Positions 47,121 to 57,462 are shown, numbered from the stretch's first letter. The stretch is 64,000 nt of DNA from Pseudomonas sp. ERMR1:02 (GCF_002277815.1 NZ_NKJI01000012.1:116661-180660), one strand, 5' to 3'. The notes: generated by a model from the sequence alone, not told the origin. Numbers and translations: made by a program.

Positions 47121-47222
47121 CTGTAGGAGCAAGCTTGCTCGCGATGGTCGTTAACGATAACGCGGGGTAGCAGGATAAGCGCGGTGATCTTGACTGCATC
47201 GCGAGCGAGCTCGCTCCTACAG
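47121..47222. repeat. REPIN, long-spacer type
   Basis: Inverted REP pair with arms TAGGAGCAAGCTTGCTCGCG and CGCGAGCGAGCTCGCTCCTA; the spacer begins with GTCGTTAACGATAACGCG, a motif shared with REPINs at 53855, 56391 and 63829. Confidence 0.85.
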
Positions 47223-47310
47223 GGGGAAAGCGTCGCCCGTGGCAACAAGTTTGCAATTGGCTCGCGGCCAGTTAAGGTTCAGCACAGGTTTATCTCCCCC
47301 ACGAGTCTTT

Positions 47311-47901
47311 ATGTTCAAGCGGTCTGTCACCCAAACCCTCGCCATTGTGCTGCTGACCGGTGCCACCCTATCGGCCCATGCCGATTGGTATCTGGACGGT
47401 GAGTCTTCACGGCTGTCGTTCGTCAGCACCAAAAACGCCAACATCTCTGAAGTGCAGCGCTTTCTGGTACTGCACGGCAAGGTCGATCCCAAGGGGCTGG
47501 CGCAGATAGAAGTCGAGCTCGATTCGATCAACAGCGGCATTCCATTGCGCGATGAACGCATGCGCAAGGAGCTGTTCGAGATCCAGAGCTTTGCCGAGGC
47601 ACTGATCACCACGCAGATCGATCTGCGCCCGATCAACGACCTGGCCCCCGGTGCGCAACTGGAACTACGCCTGCCGCTGACCGTCGATCTGCATGGCAAA
47701 CAACACACGTATAACGCCGAACTGCTGGCCACGCGTCTGGATGACCGACGTTTCCAGGTGGTGACCCTGGAGCCGCTGGTGATCAATGCCGAAGACTTCG
47801 ACCTTGCGCCGGGTCTGGAAGCGTTGCGCAAGGTCGCCGGCCTATCTGCCATTAGCACGGCGGTGCCGGTGGGTGCGGTCCTGATCTTCACGGCGCGCTG
47901 A
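47311..47901 (+). CDS. YceI family periplasmic protein
   Basis: 196 aa, signal peptide ending in SAHA before DWYLDGESSRLSFVSTKNAN. The lipocalin-like YceI domain binds isoprenoid or fatty-acyl ligands in known members; the motif GIPLRDERMRKELFE is characteristic. ATG at 47311 is chosen; the upstream frame to 47239 runs into a REPIN. One base separates it from the cardiolipin-synthase-like gene, so the two form an operon. Confidence 0.9.
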   Translation: MFKRSVTQTLAIVLLTGATLSAHADWYLDGESSRLSFVSTKNANISEVQRFLVLHGKVDPKGLAQIEVELDSINSGIPLRDERMRKELFEIQSFAEALITTQIDLRPINDLAPGAQLELRLPLTVDLHGKQHTYNAELLATRLDDRRFQVVTLEPLVINAEDFDLAPGLEALRKVAGLSAISTAVPVGAVLIFTAR

Positions 47902-47902
47902 C

Positions 47903-49035
47903 ATGGCCGGCGCAATTTTCCCGTGGCGTGAAGGCAACAGCTTCGAACTGCTGATCGACGGCCCGCAGTTCTTCCCGCGCATGTTGGTGGCAATTGCCCG
48001 CGCCGAAGAACAGGTCGAACTGGAGCTTTACCTGGTGGAGGCGGGCGCCTGCGCCGAGGCCATGGTGCAGGCGCTGGTCCAGGCCGCCGAGCGCGGTGTG
48101 CGGGTGCGCTGCCTGTTCGACGATTACGGCAGCCTCGCTTTCACACTGACGTTGCGCCAGCGCCTGATGGCTGCCGGGGTCGAGCTGCGTTTCTACAATC
48201 GCCTGAGCTGGCGGCGCTGGGTCGGCAACTTCTATCGCGATCACCGAAAGTTGTTGCTGGTGGACCAGAGTCTGGCGGTGGTCGGCGGTACAGGGGTCAC
48301 CGATGAGTTCTGGACGCCGGGCGAAGAGGTCAGCGAATGGCATGAGGTGATGGTGGAAATCACCGGCCCGCTGGTGATCGACTGGCAACTGCTGTTCGAC
48401 CGCCAATGGATCGCCAACCGTCATCGTCGCGCGTGGAAACCCGCCGCACATTTCGGTCTGCCGCGTCTGCCCCGCTTGCCATCCACGGGCGAGGGTATGG
48501 GCCGCGTTGCTTATGCCGACGCCCGCCAGCACCGTGACATTCTGCAATCGCTGATTCGTGCGCTGAACAGTGGCCAACGGCGCATCTGGTTGGCCACGCC
48601 GTATTTTCTGCCGACCTGGAAGGTCCGTCGCTCCCTGCGCCGTGCGGCCTCCCGTGGTGTCGATGTGCGGCTGCTACTGACGGGACCACGCACCGATCAC
48701 CCTTCGGTGCGCTACGCCGGGCATCGCTACTACCCGCGTTTGCTCAAGGCGGGGTGAAGATTTTTGAGTACCAGCCGTGTTTCCTGCACCTGAAAATGGT
48801 GCTGATTGATGACTGGGTGAGCATCGGCTCGTGCAATTTCGATCACTGGAATCTGCGCTTCAACCTCGAAGCCAATCTCGAAGCACTGGACCCTGGACTG
48901 ACCCGGGCGGTGGCGGGGAGTTTCGAGAAGGACTTTACCCTGAGCCAGGAAGTCAGCCTGGAGGCATGGCAACGCCGGCCGCTGTGGCGACGGGTGAAGC
49001 AGCGGTGTGGGGATGGGTGGATCGGGTGGTGGTGA
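47903..49035 (+). CDS. clsB: cardiolipin synthase-like phospholipase D protein, ClsB type (one frame break)
   Basis: About 377 aa after repair. Two HKD motifs: HRKLLLVDQSLAVVGGTG near residue 115 and HLKMVLIDDWVSIGSCNFD near residue 295. As given the frame ends at 48757; adding one G to the GGGG at 48751-48754 gives LLKAGVKIFEYQPCFLHLK and continues to 49035. Both HKD halves are needed for activity, so the break would inactivate it if real. ClsB makes cardiolipin or phosphatidylglycerol-derived lipids. Co-transcribed with yceI-like gene. Confidence 0.85.
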
Positions 49036-49068
49036 ATCTGCTGGATCGACGGGGATAGTCGTCGTAGA

Positions 49069-49169
49069 GATCGTTCCCACGCTCTGCGTGGGAATGCCTC
49101 TAGGGACGCTCCGCGTCCAGTGACGCGGAGCGTCACGGGCTGCATTCCCACGCGGAGCGTGGAACGATC
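49069..49169. repeat. nested palindromic repeat, copy F
   Basis: Two-tier palindrome between clsB and bglX. The right arm reads CGTGGAACGATC where the other copies have CGTGGGAACGATC, i.e. one G short, the same kind of loss seen in several genes. Confidence 0.88.
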
Positions 49170-49183
49170 AGTCCGAAAGGGGA

Positions 49184-51474
49184 TTACAGCAACTCAAAGC
49201 TCTGCTGCGTCACGTCCCTGGAATCCAGGCCGATCTGCACGTTGAACTTGCCCGGTTCGGCGGCGTATTTAAGCTGGGCGTTGTAGAACTTCAGGTCGTC
49301 CTCGGTGATGGTGAAGTGCACGACCTTCTGTTCACCGGCCTTGAGCATCACTTTCTGGAAGTTCTTCAGTTCCTTGAGCGGACGGATCATCGAGCCGGTC
49401 ACGTCCTGGATGTACAGCTGGACCACTGTTTCGCCGTCACGCTTGCCGGTGTTTTGCACGGTAACGCTGGCGTCGAGCTTGCCGGTCTTGTTTAGCGTGG
49501 TCGATGACAGGGCCATGTTGCTCAGGCTGAAATCGGTGTAGCTCAGGCCGTAGCCGAACGGGAACAGGGGACCGGTGGTGTCATCGAAATACTGCGAGGT
49601 GTAGTTGCCCGGTTTGCCCGGTGTGAACGGCCGGCCGATGCTCAGGTGGTTGTAGTAGGTCGGAATCTGCCCCACCGAACGCGGGAAGGTGATCGGCAGT
49701 TTGCCCGACGGGTTGTAGTCGCCGAACAGCACATCGGCGATGGCGTTGCCGCCTTCGGTGCCGGTGAACCAGGTTTCCAGGATCGCGTCAGCTTGTTCGT
49801 TCTCTTCGAGAATCGACAGCGGACGGCCGTTCATCAGCACCAGCACCAGTGGTTTGCCGGTGGCTTTCAGGGCACGGATCAGCTCGCGCTGGTTTGCGGG
49901 ATGTTCAGGTCGGTGCGGCTTGACGATTCGTGGGACATGCCGCGCGATTCACCCACCGCCGCGACCACCACATCAGCTTCCTTGGCGGCTTTCACCGCCT
50001 CGTCGATCAACACGTTCGCCGGACGCGGATCATCGACGACTTCCGGTGCATCGAAGTTGAGGAAGTTCAGGTAATCCAGCACCTTTTTGTCGCTGGTGAT
50101 GTTGGCGCCACGGGCGTAGATCAGCGTCGATTGCGCGCCCAGAGCGTTGGTCATGCCGTCGAACAGGGTCACCGATTGTGCCGGTTTACCGGCGGCAGCC
50201 CAACTGCCCATCATGTCGATCGGGGCCTTGGCCAGCGGGCCGACCAAGGCGATTTTCGCGCTCTTGTTCAGCGGCAGGGTTTCGTTGCGGTTTTTCAGCA
50301 ACACCTGGCTGCGACGTGCCACGTCACGAGCCTCGGCGCGGTGCAGGCGGCTGTCGGCGTAGGTATCGGCCGGATCATCCTCGGCTTTGCCGATGCGCAG
50401 GTACGGGTCTTTGAACAGGCCCATGTCGTATTTGGCATCGAGCACCGCACGCACGGCATTGTCGATGTCGCTTTGCTTGATCTCACCGGATTTCAACAGC
50501 CCTGGCAGCTCCTTGCCGTACAGGGTGTCGTTCATGCTCATGTGGATGCCGGCCTTGATCGCCAGCTTCGCCGCTTCGCGACCGTCAGCGGCGACGCCGT
50601 GCTTGATCAACTCGAAGATCGCCCCGTGGTCGCTGACGGCCAGACCCTTGAAGCCCCATTCCTTGCGCAACAGGTCGTTCATCAGCCAGGTGTTGGCGGT
50701 GGCCGGCACGCCGTTGATCGAGTTCAGCGCGACCATCACCCCGCCGGCGCCGGCGTCAATCGCAGCGCGATACGGTGGCAGGTAGTCCTGGTACATCTTG
50801 ACCGGGCTCATGTCGACGACGTTGTAGTCGCGACCACCCTCGACTGCGCCGTACAGGGCGAAGTGCTTGACGCTGGCCATGATGCTGTCGGCGGCGTTGG
50901 CGCCAGTGCCCTGGAACGCCTTGACCATCACGCCGGCAATGCGCGACACCAGGTAGGTGTCTTCGCCGAAACCTTCGGACGTACGGCCCCATCGCGGATC
51001 GCGGGATATGTCGACCATTGGTGCGAAGGTGAGGTCGAGGCTGTCGGACGCGGCTTCCTTGGCGGCGATGCGCCCGGACAGGCCGATGGCGTCCATGTCC
51101 CAGCTCGAAGCCAGGGCCAGCGGAATCGGGAAAATCGTGCGGTGGCCGTGGATAACGTCATAGGCGAAGAACATCGGGATCTTCAACCGGCTGCGCATGG
51201 CCGCGTCCTGCATTGGACGGTTTTCCGGGCGGGTGATCGAGTTGAACGTACCGCCGATGTTGCCGGCTGCGATTTCCTTACGGATCAGCTCCCGGGGCAT
51301 TTCCGGGCCGATGCTGATCAGGCGCAACTGGCCGATTTTTTCATCGAGGGTCATTTGCTTCATCAGGTTGCTGACGAACGCGTCCTTGTTCTCCAGAGGT
51401 GCGGGCGTCGTGGCGGCCAATACGTTATGACTGGCCAGGCTGACGAACAGGCCCAGCAAACACAGCTTATTCAT
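49184..51474 (-). CDS. bglX: periplasmic beta-glucosidase BglX, GH3 (one frame break)
   Basis: Glycoside hydrolase family 3, about 763 aa after repair, with signal peptide MNKLCLLGLFVSLASHNVLA. The catalytic nucleophile region reads GFKGLAVSDHGAIFELIKHG, and the C-terminal fibronectin-like domain ends DVTQQSFELL. As given, the frame from the N-terminus stops at 49879; adding one base at 49898-49900 restores TDLNIPANQRELIRALKATG and joins the rest. The start is the ATG at 51474 rather than 51510, to keep the signal peptide. A homologue of E. coli BglX; other beta-D-glycosides are possible substrates. Confidence 0.9.
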
Positions 51475-51559
51475 GAATTTTTTCTCAAGGGCCCAAACGG
51501 CGATGGTCACGCCGGCCTGCCAAAAATTAGGGAACGTCTATTGTTGTTCGGGTGCTGAC

Positions 51560-51603
51560 TCAAAAAACGACAGCCAAAAAATGGCAGTCAAAAAACGACA
51601 GCC
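51560..51603. repeat. short direct repeat upstream of lemA
   Basis: TCAAAAAACGACAGCC occurs twice (51560-51575 and 51588-51603), 28 bp apart, in the bglX-lemA gap. May be a regulator site or chance. Confidence 0.35.
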
Positions 51604-51707
51604 GGATGCCGGATGCAATCCAGTGGCGCGGGCGATTATGCCCCAAGAGCCGGCCGAGAGTGTTGCAGGTTGTTTTTTCCATGAAATGTGAAGGGAGTAT
51701 CACCCTG

Positions 51708-52313
51708 ATGAATGTTCCACAGTCCTACCGGTCGCGGCTGCAAGTCGCCACATTGCTGGTGCTGGCCACGTTGCTGACCGCCTGCGGCATCAACAATATC
51801 CCGACCCTCGATGAGCAGGCCAAGGCCGCCTGGGGTCAGGTTCAGAACCAGTATCAACGCCGCGCCGACCTGATTCCCAACCTGGTGGAAACCGTCAAGG
51901 GCTATGCCGCCCATGAAAAAGAAACCCTGACCGCCGTCATTGAGGCCCGGGCCAAGGCCACCTCGATCCAGGTTGACGCTTCCACCCTGGACAACCCGGA
52001 AAAGCTCAAGCAGTACCAACAGGCTCAGGATCAACTCAGCGGCGCCTTGAGCCGCTTGATGGTGGTGTCTGAACGCTATCCGGATCTGAAGGCCAATCAA
52101 AACTTCCTCGCCCTGCAATCACAACTTGAGGGCACCGAGAACCGGATCAGTGTTGCGCGGCGCGACTTCGTTCTGGCGGTGCAGAAGTACAACACCGAGA
52201 TCCGCACGTTCCCCGGTCGCCTGTGGCACAGCGTGATGTACAGCAACCTGCCGGTTCGCGAGACCTTCGAGGCTACGCCAGGTTCGGAGAAACCACCTGA
52301 GGTCAAATTCTGA
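51708..52313 (+). CDS. LemA family lipoprotein
   Basis: 201 aa. The signal peptide ends in the lipobox LLTAC. The LemA domain is clear: WGQVQNQYQRRADLIPNLVE followed by TVKGYAAHEKETLTAVIEAR. ATG at 51708 follows AGGGAGTATCACCC. It heads a probable operon with two TPM-domain genes, although a REPIN separates it from the first. LemA/TPM pairs occur widely; the joint role in the envelope is unknown. Confidence 0.9.
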   Translation: MNVPQSYRSRLQVATLLVLATLLTACGINNIPTLDEQAKAAWGQVQNQYQRRADLIPNLVETVKGYAAHEKETLTAVIEARAKATSIQVDASTLDNPEKLKQYQQAQDQLSGALSRLMVVSERYPDLKANQNFLALQSQLEGTENRISVARRDFVLAVQKYNTEIRTFPGRLWHSVMYSNLPVRETFEATPGSEKPPEVKF

Positions 52314-52329
52314 TCTGGATGAATAACGC

Positions 52330-52413
52330 TGTAGGAGCCGGCTTGCTGGCGATGATGTCTCAGTGACAATGGTGTTGACTGACACTCCATCGCCAGCAAG
52401 CCGGCTCCTACAG
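52330..52413. repeat. REPIN
   Basis: Inverted REP pair with the variant core GGAGCCGGCTTGCTGGCGAT and its complement, between lemA and the first TPM gene. Confidence 0.85.
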
Positions 52414-52434
52414 GGTGCATAAATGAGGTTGCCC

Positions 52435-53189
52435 ATGCGCATGTTGAGAGCTGGCCTGGTGCTGTTGTTGTGGGTGTTTGCCCTTGCGGTCCAGGCCGAA
52501 TTGAAGTTCCCGGAACTCACCGGTCGGGTGGTGGACAACGCTCAGATGATCGAGCCACCGGTGCGCGAGCAGCTGACGCAACAACTTCAGGCCCACGAGA
52601 AAGTCACCGGTGAGCAGCTTGTGATAGTGACGTTGCCGGACTTGCAGGGCACCGACATTGCCGACTTCGGCTATCAACTGGGCCGCTACTGGGGGATCGG
52701 CCAGAAAGACAAAAACAATGGCGCGTTGCTGATAGTCGCCCGTGATGAGCGCAAACTGCGCATTGAAGTTGGCTATGGCCTGGAAGATCGCCTGACCGAC
52801 GCCCAGAGTTCGGTGATCATTAATCAGGTGATTACTCCGGCATTCAAGGCCGGCAATTACAGCAAAGGCATTAGCGACGGGGTGGCGGCGATGCTGGTGG
52901 TGCTGGGCGGCAATCCCCTGGACGAGCCATCGACCGTGTATGAATCCGGCGGCGATCCGAGTGACGATTTCGTTTCGCGGCATCCGGGGTTGTTCGTGTT
53001 TTTGGTGTTGTTGTTCATCCTGACTGTTTTTATCTGCCAGATGCTCGGTATCCTTCCCGCCGGCCGCGGCGGTTCGGGCGGCTCGGGGGCGGTTTCGGCG
53101 GTGGAGGTTTTGGCGGCGGGGGTGGAGGCGGCGGCTTCAGCGGCGGCGGGGGCAGTTTCGGGGGTGGCGGTTCGTCGGGCGGCTGGTGA
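52435..53189 (+). CDS. TPM-domain membrane protein 1 (one frame break)
   Basis: About 250 aa after repair: signal peptide, periplasmic TPM domain (LTGRVVDNAQMIEPPVREQL, then KNNGALLIVARDERKLRIEV), one membrane helix (FVFLVLLFILTVFICQ) and a glycine/serine-rich tail. As given, the tail is read in the wrong frame and fuses to the next gene. Adding one G to the run at 53085-53089 restores the FGGGG repeats, ending SSGGW at 53187-53189. GAGG sits upstream of the ATG at 52435. Confidence 0.85.
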
Positions 53190-53232
53190 GAAAACTGCAG
53201 GTAAAAACAATAACGATCAGGCATTCAACGAC

Positions 53233-53850
53233 ATGGCATTACTGACTGAACACGAACAACGCAAAGTCGCCGAGGCAATTGCCCGGGTCGAGCGCGACAC
53301 CGACGCGGAACTGGTGACGGTGCTCGCGGCCCGTGCCGACGACTATGCGTACATCCCGCTGCTCTGGGCCAGCCTGCTGGCGCTGGTGGTGCCGGGTATC
53401 GTGCATTACCTGACAGGCTGGTTGACCCTGCACAGCCTGTTGCTGGTGCAATGGATCAGCTTCATCGTCCTGTGTTTGCTGTTCCGGGTGCCGAAAATCA
53501 CCACCCACCTGATCCCGCGTTCGGTGCGTCACTGGCGCGCCTCGAACCTGGCGCGTCGCCAGTTCCTGGAGCAAAACCTGCACCACACCGTGGGCAGCAC
53601 CGGCGTGTTGATTTTTGTGTCCGAAGCCGAGCGGTATGTGGAGATTCTGGTAGATGAAGGCATCTCCAGTCGTCTCGACAACAAGAACTGGGATGCGATC
53701 GTCGCGGCGTTCACCCAGCAAGTGCGGCAGGGGCAGACATTGCAGGGCTTTGTCAGCTGCATCGAAGCGTGTGGTGAGTTACTCAAGGTTCATGTGCCGG
53801 TAACCCATGTGCGCAATGAATTGCCGAACCGGTTGATAGTCTTGGGCTGA
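53233..53850 (+). CDS. TPM-domain protein 2
   Basis: 205 aa beginning MALLTEHEQRKVAEAIARVE and RDTDAELVTVLAARADDYAY, the start of a second TPM domain, followed by two membrane helices and a cytoplasmic or periplasmic end. The ATG at 53233 is 44 bp after the repaired end of TPM gene 1. The apparent 475-aa fusion with gene 1 is an artefact of the frame break. Function in the LemA operon unknown. Confidence 0.8.
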   Translation: MALLTEHEQRKVAEAIARVERDTDAELVTVLAARADDYAYIPLLWASLLALVVPGIVHYLTGWLTLHSLLLVQWISFIVLCLLFRVPKITTHLIPRSVRHWRASNLARRQFLEQNLHHTVGSTGVLIFVSEAERYVEILVDEGISSRLDNKNWDAIVAAFTQQVRQGQTLQGFVSCIEACGELLKVHVPVTHVRNELPNRLIVLG

Positions 53851-53854
53851 TTCT

Positions 53855-53956
53855 TTGTAGGAGCGAGCCTGCTCGCGATGGTGGTCAACGATAACGCGGG
53901 CTTGCAGGATAAACGCGGTGCTCTTGTGTCCATCGCGAGCACGCTCGCTCCTACAG
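53855..53956. repeat. REPIN, long-spacer type
   Basis: Inverted pair TAGGAGCGAGCCTGCTCGCG and CGCGAGCACGCTCGCTCCTA; the spacer contains GTCAACGATAACGCG. Confidence 0.85.
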
Positions 53957-54052
53957 GGGAGCCGTTCGTAAATAACTGCGTGTCCTGAACGACCATCCCC
54001 CCTAAAATACCCGCCATTCCCCGATCCGCACCGCCCTGAGGCCGTTTTTTCC

Positions 54053-55265
54053 ATGTCTGTCACTGCCACTCCCGCCAGCCTTGCGCCGGATCATCACGCC
54101 CAGTTTATCGACCTGCTGCAAACCAGCCTCGATCAAAACGCCTTTATCAAACTGGTGCTGGCCAAGTACGTCGGCGATGAGGCGGACCTGCAACGGATCA
54201 TCATCAAACCGGTGTCGGTCAAGGCGCAGCCTTGCCTGTCCTTTGTCTACCGCTACAAAACCCGCGATATCACCAAGAACCTGCCACTTGCCGAAGGCGT
54301 AGCGACGATTGGCGGGCTGTTGCCGGCGGAATTCAAAAATGCGCATTTGTTGTCGCTGACCGACGAAGCCCAGCTCGAATACAGCAAAAAGGGCAAGAGC
54401 TCGCTATTCAAGAGCAAACCCCAGCAACTTCGCGAAGTGCCGTCCGTCGAGCACAACCGCGAGAAAAACCGCTTTCTCGATCTGAGCCGGCCGTTTCTCG
54501 CCGATCTTGGCGTGACCAACAAGCAGCATGAGCTGATCCCGGCGATGTCGCGCAAATGGAAGCAGATCAACAAATTCATCGAAGTCTTCAGCCATGCGCT
54601 GACGTCATCGCCGCTGGCGCTGGATAAACCGGTGCGCGTGGCGGACTTCGGATCGGGCAAGGGCTACCTGACCTTCGCTATACACGACTACCTGCGCAAT
54701 ACCTTGAAGGCCGAAGGCGAAGTCACCGGTGTCGAGTTGCGTGAAGACATGGTTACCCTGTGCAACACGGCGGCGGCAAAGCTTGAGCATCCGGGCTAGT
54801 GTTCAAGTGCGGCGACGTGCGCAGTGTGGCGCCGAGCGAACTGGACGTGATGATCGCGCTGCACGCCTGCGACATCGCCACCGACTATGCGATTCACACC
54901 GGCATTCGTTCCGGGGCTTCGATCATCATGTGTTCCCCGTGCTGCCACAAACAGATCCGCCTGCAAATCCAGAGCCCGGCGCTGCTCAAGCCGATGCTGC
55001 AGTACGGGTTGCATCTGGGCCAGCAGGCGGAAATGGTCACCGACAGTTTGCGTGCGCTGTTCCTCGAAGCCTGTGGCTACGAGACCAAGGTGTTCGAGTT
55101 CATCTCACTGGAGCACACCAACAAGAACAAGATGATCCTGGCAGTCAAACGCGCTGAGCCGGTTGATCCAGCCCGGCTTTTGGCGAAGATCCAGGAATTG
55201 AAGGATTTTATCACATCAGCGAACATTGCCTGGAAACCTTGTTGCGTTCCGACGGCTATCTCTGA
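54053..55265 (+). CDS. class I SAM-dependent methyltransferase, Methyltransf_32-like (two frame breaks)
   Basis: About 404 aa after repair. SAM-binding motif I is VADFGSGKGYLTFAIHDYL near residue 200; the downstream motif SPCCHKQIRLQIQ is characteristic of a group I recall as Methyltransf_32. Break 1 at 54796 (one base missing) gives AAAKLEHPGLVFKCGDVRSV; break 2, a missing T at 55206-55209, restores QELKDFYHISEHCLETLLRS and ends at 55265. The N-terminal 190 residues are a family-specific domain of unknown role. Substrate (RNA, protein or small molecule) unknown. Confidence 0.8.
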
Positions 55266-55272
55266 ACCCACT

Positions 55273-55390
55273 CTGTAGGAGCCGGCTTGCTGGCGATGGC
55301 GCCCTCAAGATCGCCTTCGCCAGCAAGCCGGCTCCTACAGGCCGATGACGTTCTTGAGGACGCCTTCGCCGGCAAGCCTGGCTCCTACAG
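55273..55390. repeat. triple REP cluster
   Basis: Three REP arms (first two inverted, core GGAGCCGGCTTGCTGGCGAT; third CCGGCAAGCCTGGCTCCTAC) in the convergent gap before the EamA transporter. Confidence 0.85.
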
Positions 55391-55392
55391 GG

Positions 55393-56283
55393 TTAGGCGG
55401 TGGCAGCCTGCGCCGGTTTGATCGCCGTCTTGCGCCCGAGCATAACGGTCACGATCACACCGGCAGCGAACAGCCAGGTGATCGGCTCGACATGTTCACC
55501 GAAGAACAGCGCTGAAAAAGCGATGGTGAAGAAGATCTGCAGCAACTGGATCTGACTGACCCGGGCAATGCCACCCATGGCCAGCCCGGCATACCAGGCG
55601 AAGAAGCCGATGAACTGCGAAAACAGCGAGACGTACGCGAAGGCCCACCAGGTTTTGCTCGAAATTTCACCCTGATGCTGCAGCGCCAGGTACGTCACCG
55701 GGCCGATCAGCAATGGCGTCGACAAGACCAATGCCCAGCAGATCACCTGCCAGCCGCCCATCTCCTTGGCCAACCGGCCGCCTTCGGCATAGCCCAAACC
55801 GCCCACCGCAATGGCCCCGAGCATCAGCAAGTCACCAGCCTGAATGCTGCCGGCACCGCTGATCAGTGCATAACCGAGCACCAGCGCACTGCCCAGCGCG
55901 GCACAGGCCCAGAAGGCTTTCGATGGGCGTTCATGGGACAGCCACGCGGCGTACAGCGCCACGCATAGCGGTTGCAGGCCATTGACCAGAGCGCCGTGGG
56001 ACGCCGGCAAGGTTTGCATCGCCCAGGCCGACAAAACCGGAAACCCGAGGATCACCCCGGCAATCACCAGGGTCAGGCCTTTGACTTGCTTCCAGGTGGG
56101 CCATTTTTCACGGCGCCACAGCAACAGCAATGCCGCCGGCACCGCCGCGAACAACGCCCGGCCCAGGCCGTTGAGCAGGGGATGAAGTTCCTGCACGACG
56201 ATCCGCGTGAAGGGCAGGGTGAGGCTGAAAATGACGACGCCGAGCAGGCCCAGGGCCATGCCGGTGTTTTCGCGGGAGGACAT
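55393..56283 (-). CDS. DMT-superfamily transporter, EamA family
   Basis: Ten-helix permease, 296 aa, made of two EamA repeats. It begins MSSRENTGMALGLLGVVIFS and ends with RKTAIKPAQAATA; the second repeat has SQIQLLQIFFTIAFSALFFG. Usually exporters of amino acids or metabolites; substrate unknown. Intact frame. Confidence 0.88.
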   Translation of the reverse strand: MSSRENTGMALGLLGVVIFSLTLPFTRIVVQELHPLLNGLGRALFAAVPAALLLLWRREKWPTWKQVKGLTLVIAGVILGFPVLSAWAMQTLPASHGALVNGLQPLCVALYAAWLSHERPSKAFWACAALGSALVLGYALISGAGSIQAGDLLMLGAIAVGGLGYAEGGRLAKEMGGWQVICWALVLSTPLLIGPVTYLALQHQGEISSKTWWAFAYVSLFSQFIGFFAWYAGLAMGGIARVSQIQLLQIFFTIAFSALFFGEHVEPITWLFAAGVIVTVMLGRKTAIKPAQAATA

Positions 56284-56390
56284 GTTGGCAACCAGAATCG
56301 TGGGTGAGGGGAGGTGTCTTCATCTAGCCATAAACCCGAGGTGAATCGCTGTTACAGCTAGGCGCAGAGTTATCCGTACAGTTTGAGGGC

Positions 56391-56460
56391 CTCTTCGCGG
56401 GCAAGCCTCGCTCCTACAGGGATCGCATTAAACCTGTGGGAGCGTGGCTTGCCCGCGATG
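56391..56460. repeat. REPIN
   Basis: Inverted pair TCTTCGCGGGCAAGCCTCGC and GCGTGGCTTGCCCGCGATGA, followed by AACGATAACGCGG, part of the long-spacer motif. Confidence 0.85.
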
Positions 56461-56560
56461 AACGATAACGCGGTAGTAGCCGGTTGTTACCCGACTCGCC
56501 GGATAAGGACTACCTTGAATACTCCTGCATGCCCACGCATTTCCCAGAGGAGTCCTCCCC

Positions 56561-57142
56561 ATGGCCGCTAAAAAAATTCTGATGCTGGTCGGCGATTACG
56601 TCGAAGACTATGAAGTGATGGTGCCGTTTCAGGCGCTGCTGATGGTCGGCCATACGGTGCATGCCGTTTGCCCGGACAAAACCGCCGGCCAGACCGTGCG
56701 TACGGCCATCCATGACTTCGAAGGCGACCAGACCTACAGCGAAAAACCGGGTCACCTGTTTGCCCTCAATTTCGATTTTGCCAAGGTCAATGCCGCGGAC
56801 TACGACGCACTGCTGGTGCCCGGCGGTCGTGCGCCGGAGTACCTGCGCCTGAACGAAAAAGTCCTGGAACTGGTGCGCGATTTCGACAAGGCCGGCAAGC
56901 CGATTGCTGCCGTGTGCCACGGTGCGCAATTGCTGGCGGCAGCAGGGATTCTCGAAGGGCGCGAGTGCAGCGCTTATCCGGCTTGTGCGCCTGAGGTACG
57001 CCTGGCTGGCGGTACGTTTATCGATATTCCGGTGACGGACGGCCATGTTCAAGGCAATCTTGCCACCGCGCCGGCCTGGCCCGCCCATCCGAACTGGCTT
57101 GCCGGTTTCCTTGGGTTGCTGGGCACGAAAATCACGCTGTAA
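56561..57142 (+). CDS. DJ-1/PfpI family protein
   Basis: 193 aa, cytoplasmic. The nucleophile elbow is AVCHGAQLL with Cys at about residue 119 and adjacent His, and the strand MLVGDYVEDYEVMVPFQA fits the glutamine-amidotransferase-like fold; DALLVPGGRAPEYLRLNEK precedes it. Members act as glyoxalase, protease or chaperone-like deglycases; which is not known here. It probably forms a unit with the RHH gene 15 bp downstream. Confidence 0.88.
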   Translation: MAAKKILMLVGDYVEDYEVMVPFQALLMVGHTVHAVCPDKTAGQTVRTAIHDFEGDQTYSEKPGHLFALNFDFAKVNAADYDALLVPGGRAPEYLRLNEKVLELVRDFDKAGKPIAAVCHGAQLLAAAGILEGRECSAYPACAPEVRLAGGTFIDIPVTDGHVQGNLATAPAWPAHPNWLAGFLGLLGTKITL

Positions 57143-57156
57143 CGAGGACCCCGTCC

Positions 57157-57462
57157 ATGTGCGAGCTTTACGTCAAAGCCGACCCGATTCTCTACGAATC
57201 GCGCTCCCGCTCGCTGCGTATCTGTGGGGTGGTCACTACGCTGCGGCTGGAGAATCAGTTCTGGGACATCCTCAGCGAAATCGCCGAGGTCGATGGCATG
57301 ACCACCAACCAGTTGATCGCCAAGCTGTATGAAGAGGTGATGGACTACCGCGGCGAGGTGGTGAATTTCGCCTCGTTTTTGCGGGTGAGCTGTACCCGGT
57401 ATCTGAGTCAGAGGCGGGGGGCGGTTCCGGAGTTGTCGGTGGTGCGGACGGTGGCGAAGTAG
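57157..57462 (+). CDS. ribbon-helix-helix (RHH_4) protein
   Basis: 101 aa. The centre (RSLRICGVVTTLRLENQFWD and ILSEIAEVDGMTTNQLIAKL) is the RHH_4-type DNA-binding fold found in Pseudomonas proteins of unknown function; the first 20 residues are a typical leader. It follows the PfpI gene by 14 bp, suggesting co-expression, and may be a regulator. Confidence 0.8.
   Translation: MCELYVKADPILYESRSRSLRICGVVTTLRLENQFWDILSEIAEVDGMTTNQLIAKLYEEVMDYRGEVVNFASFLRVSCTRYLSQRRGAVPELSVVRTVAK

Noticed and set aside
49930..51558. 542-codon plus-strand open frame
   Set aside because: Antisense shadow of bglX.
52435..53850. a true two-domain TPM fusion protein
   Set aside because: The linker is an out-of-frame glycine-rich tail; one added G restores two separate normal genes.
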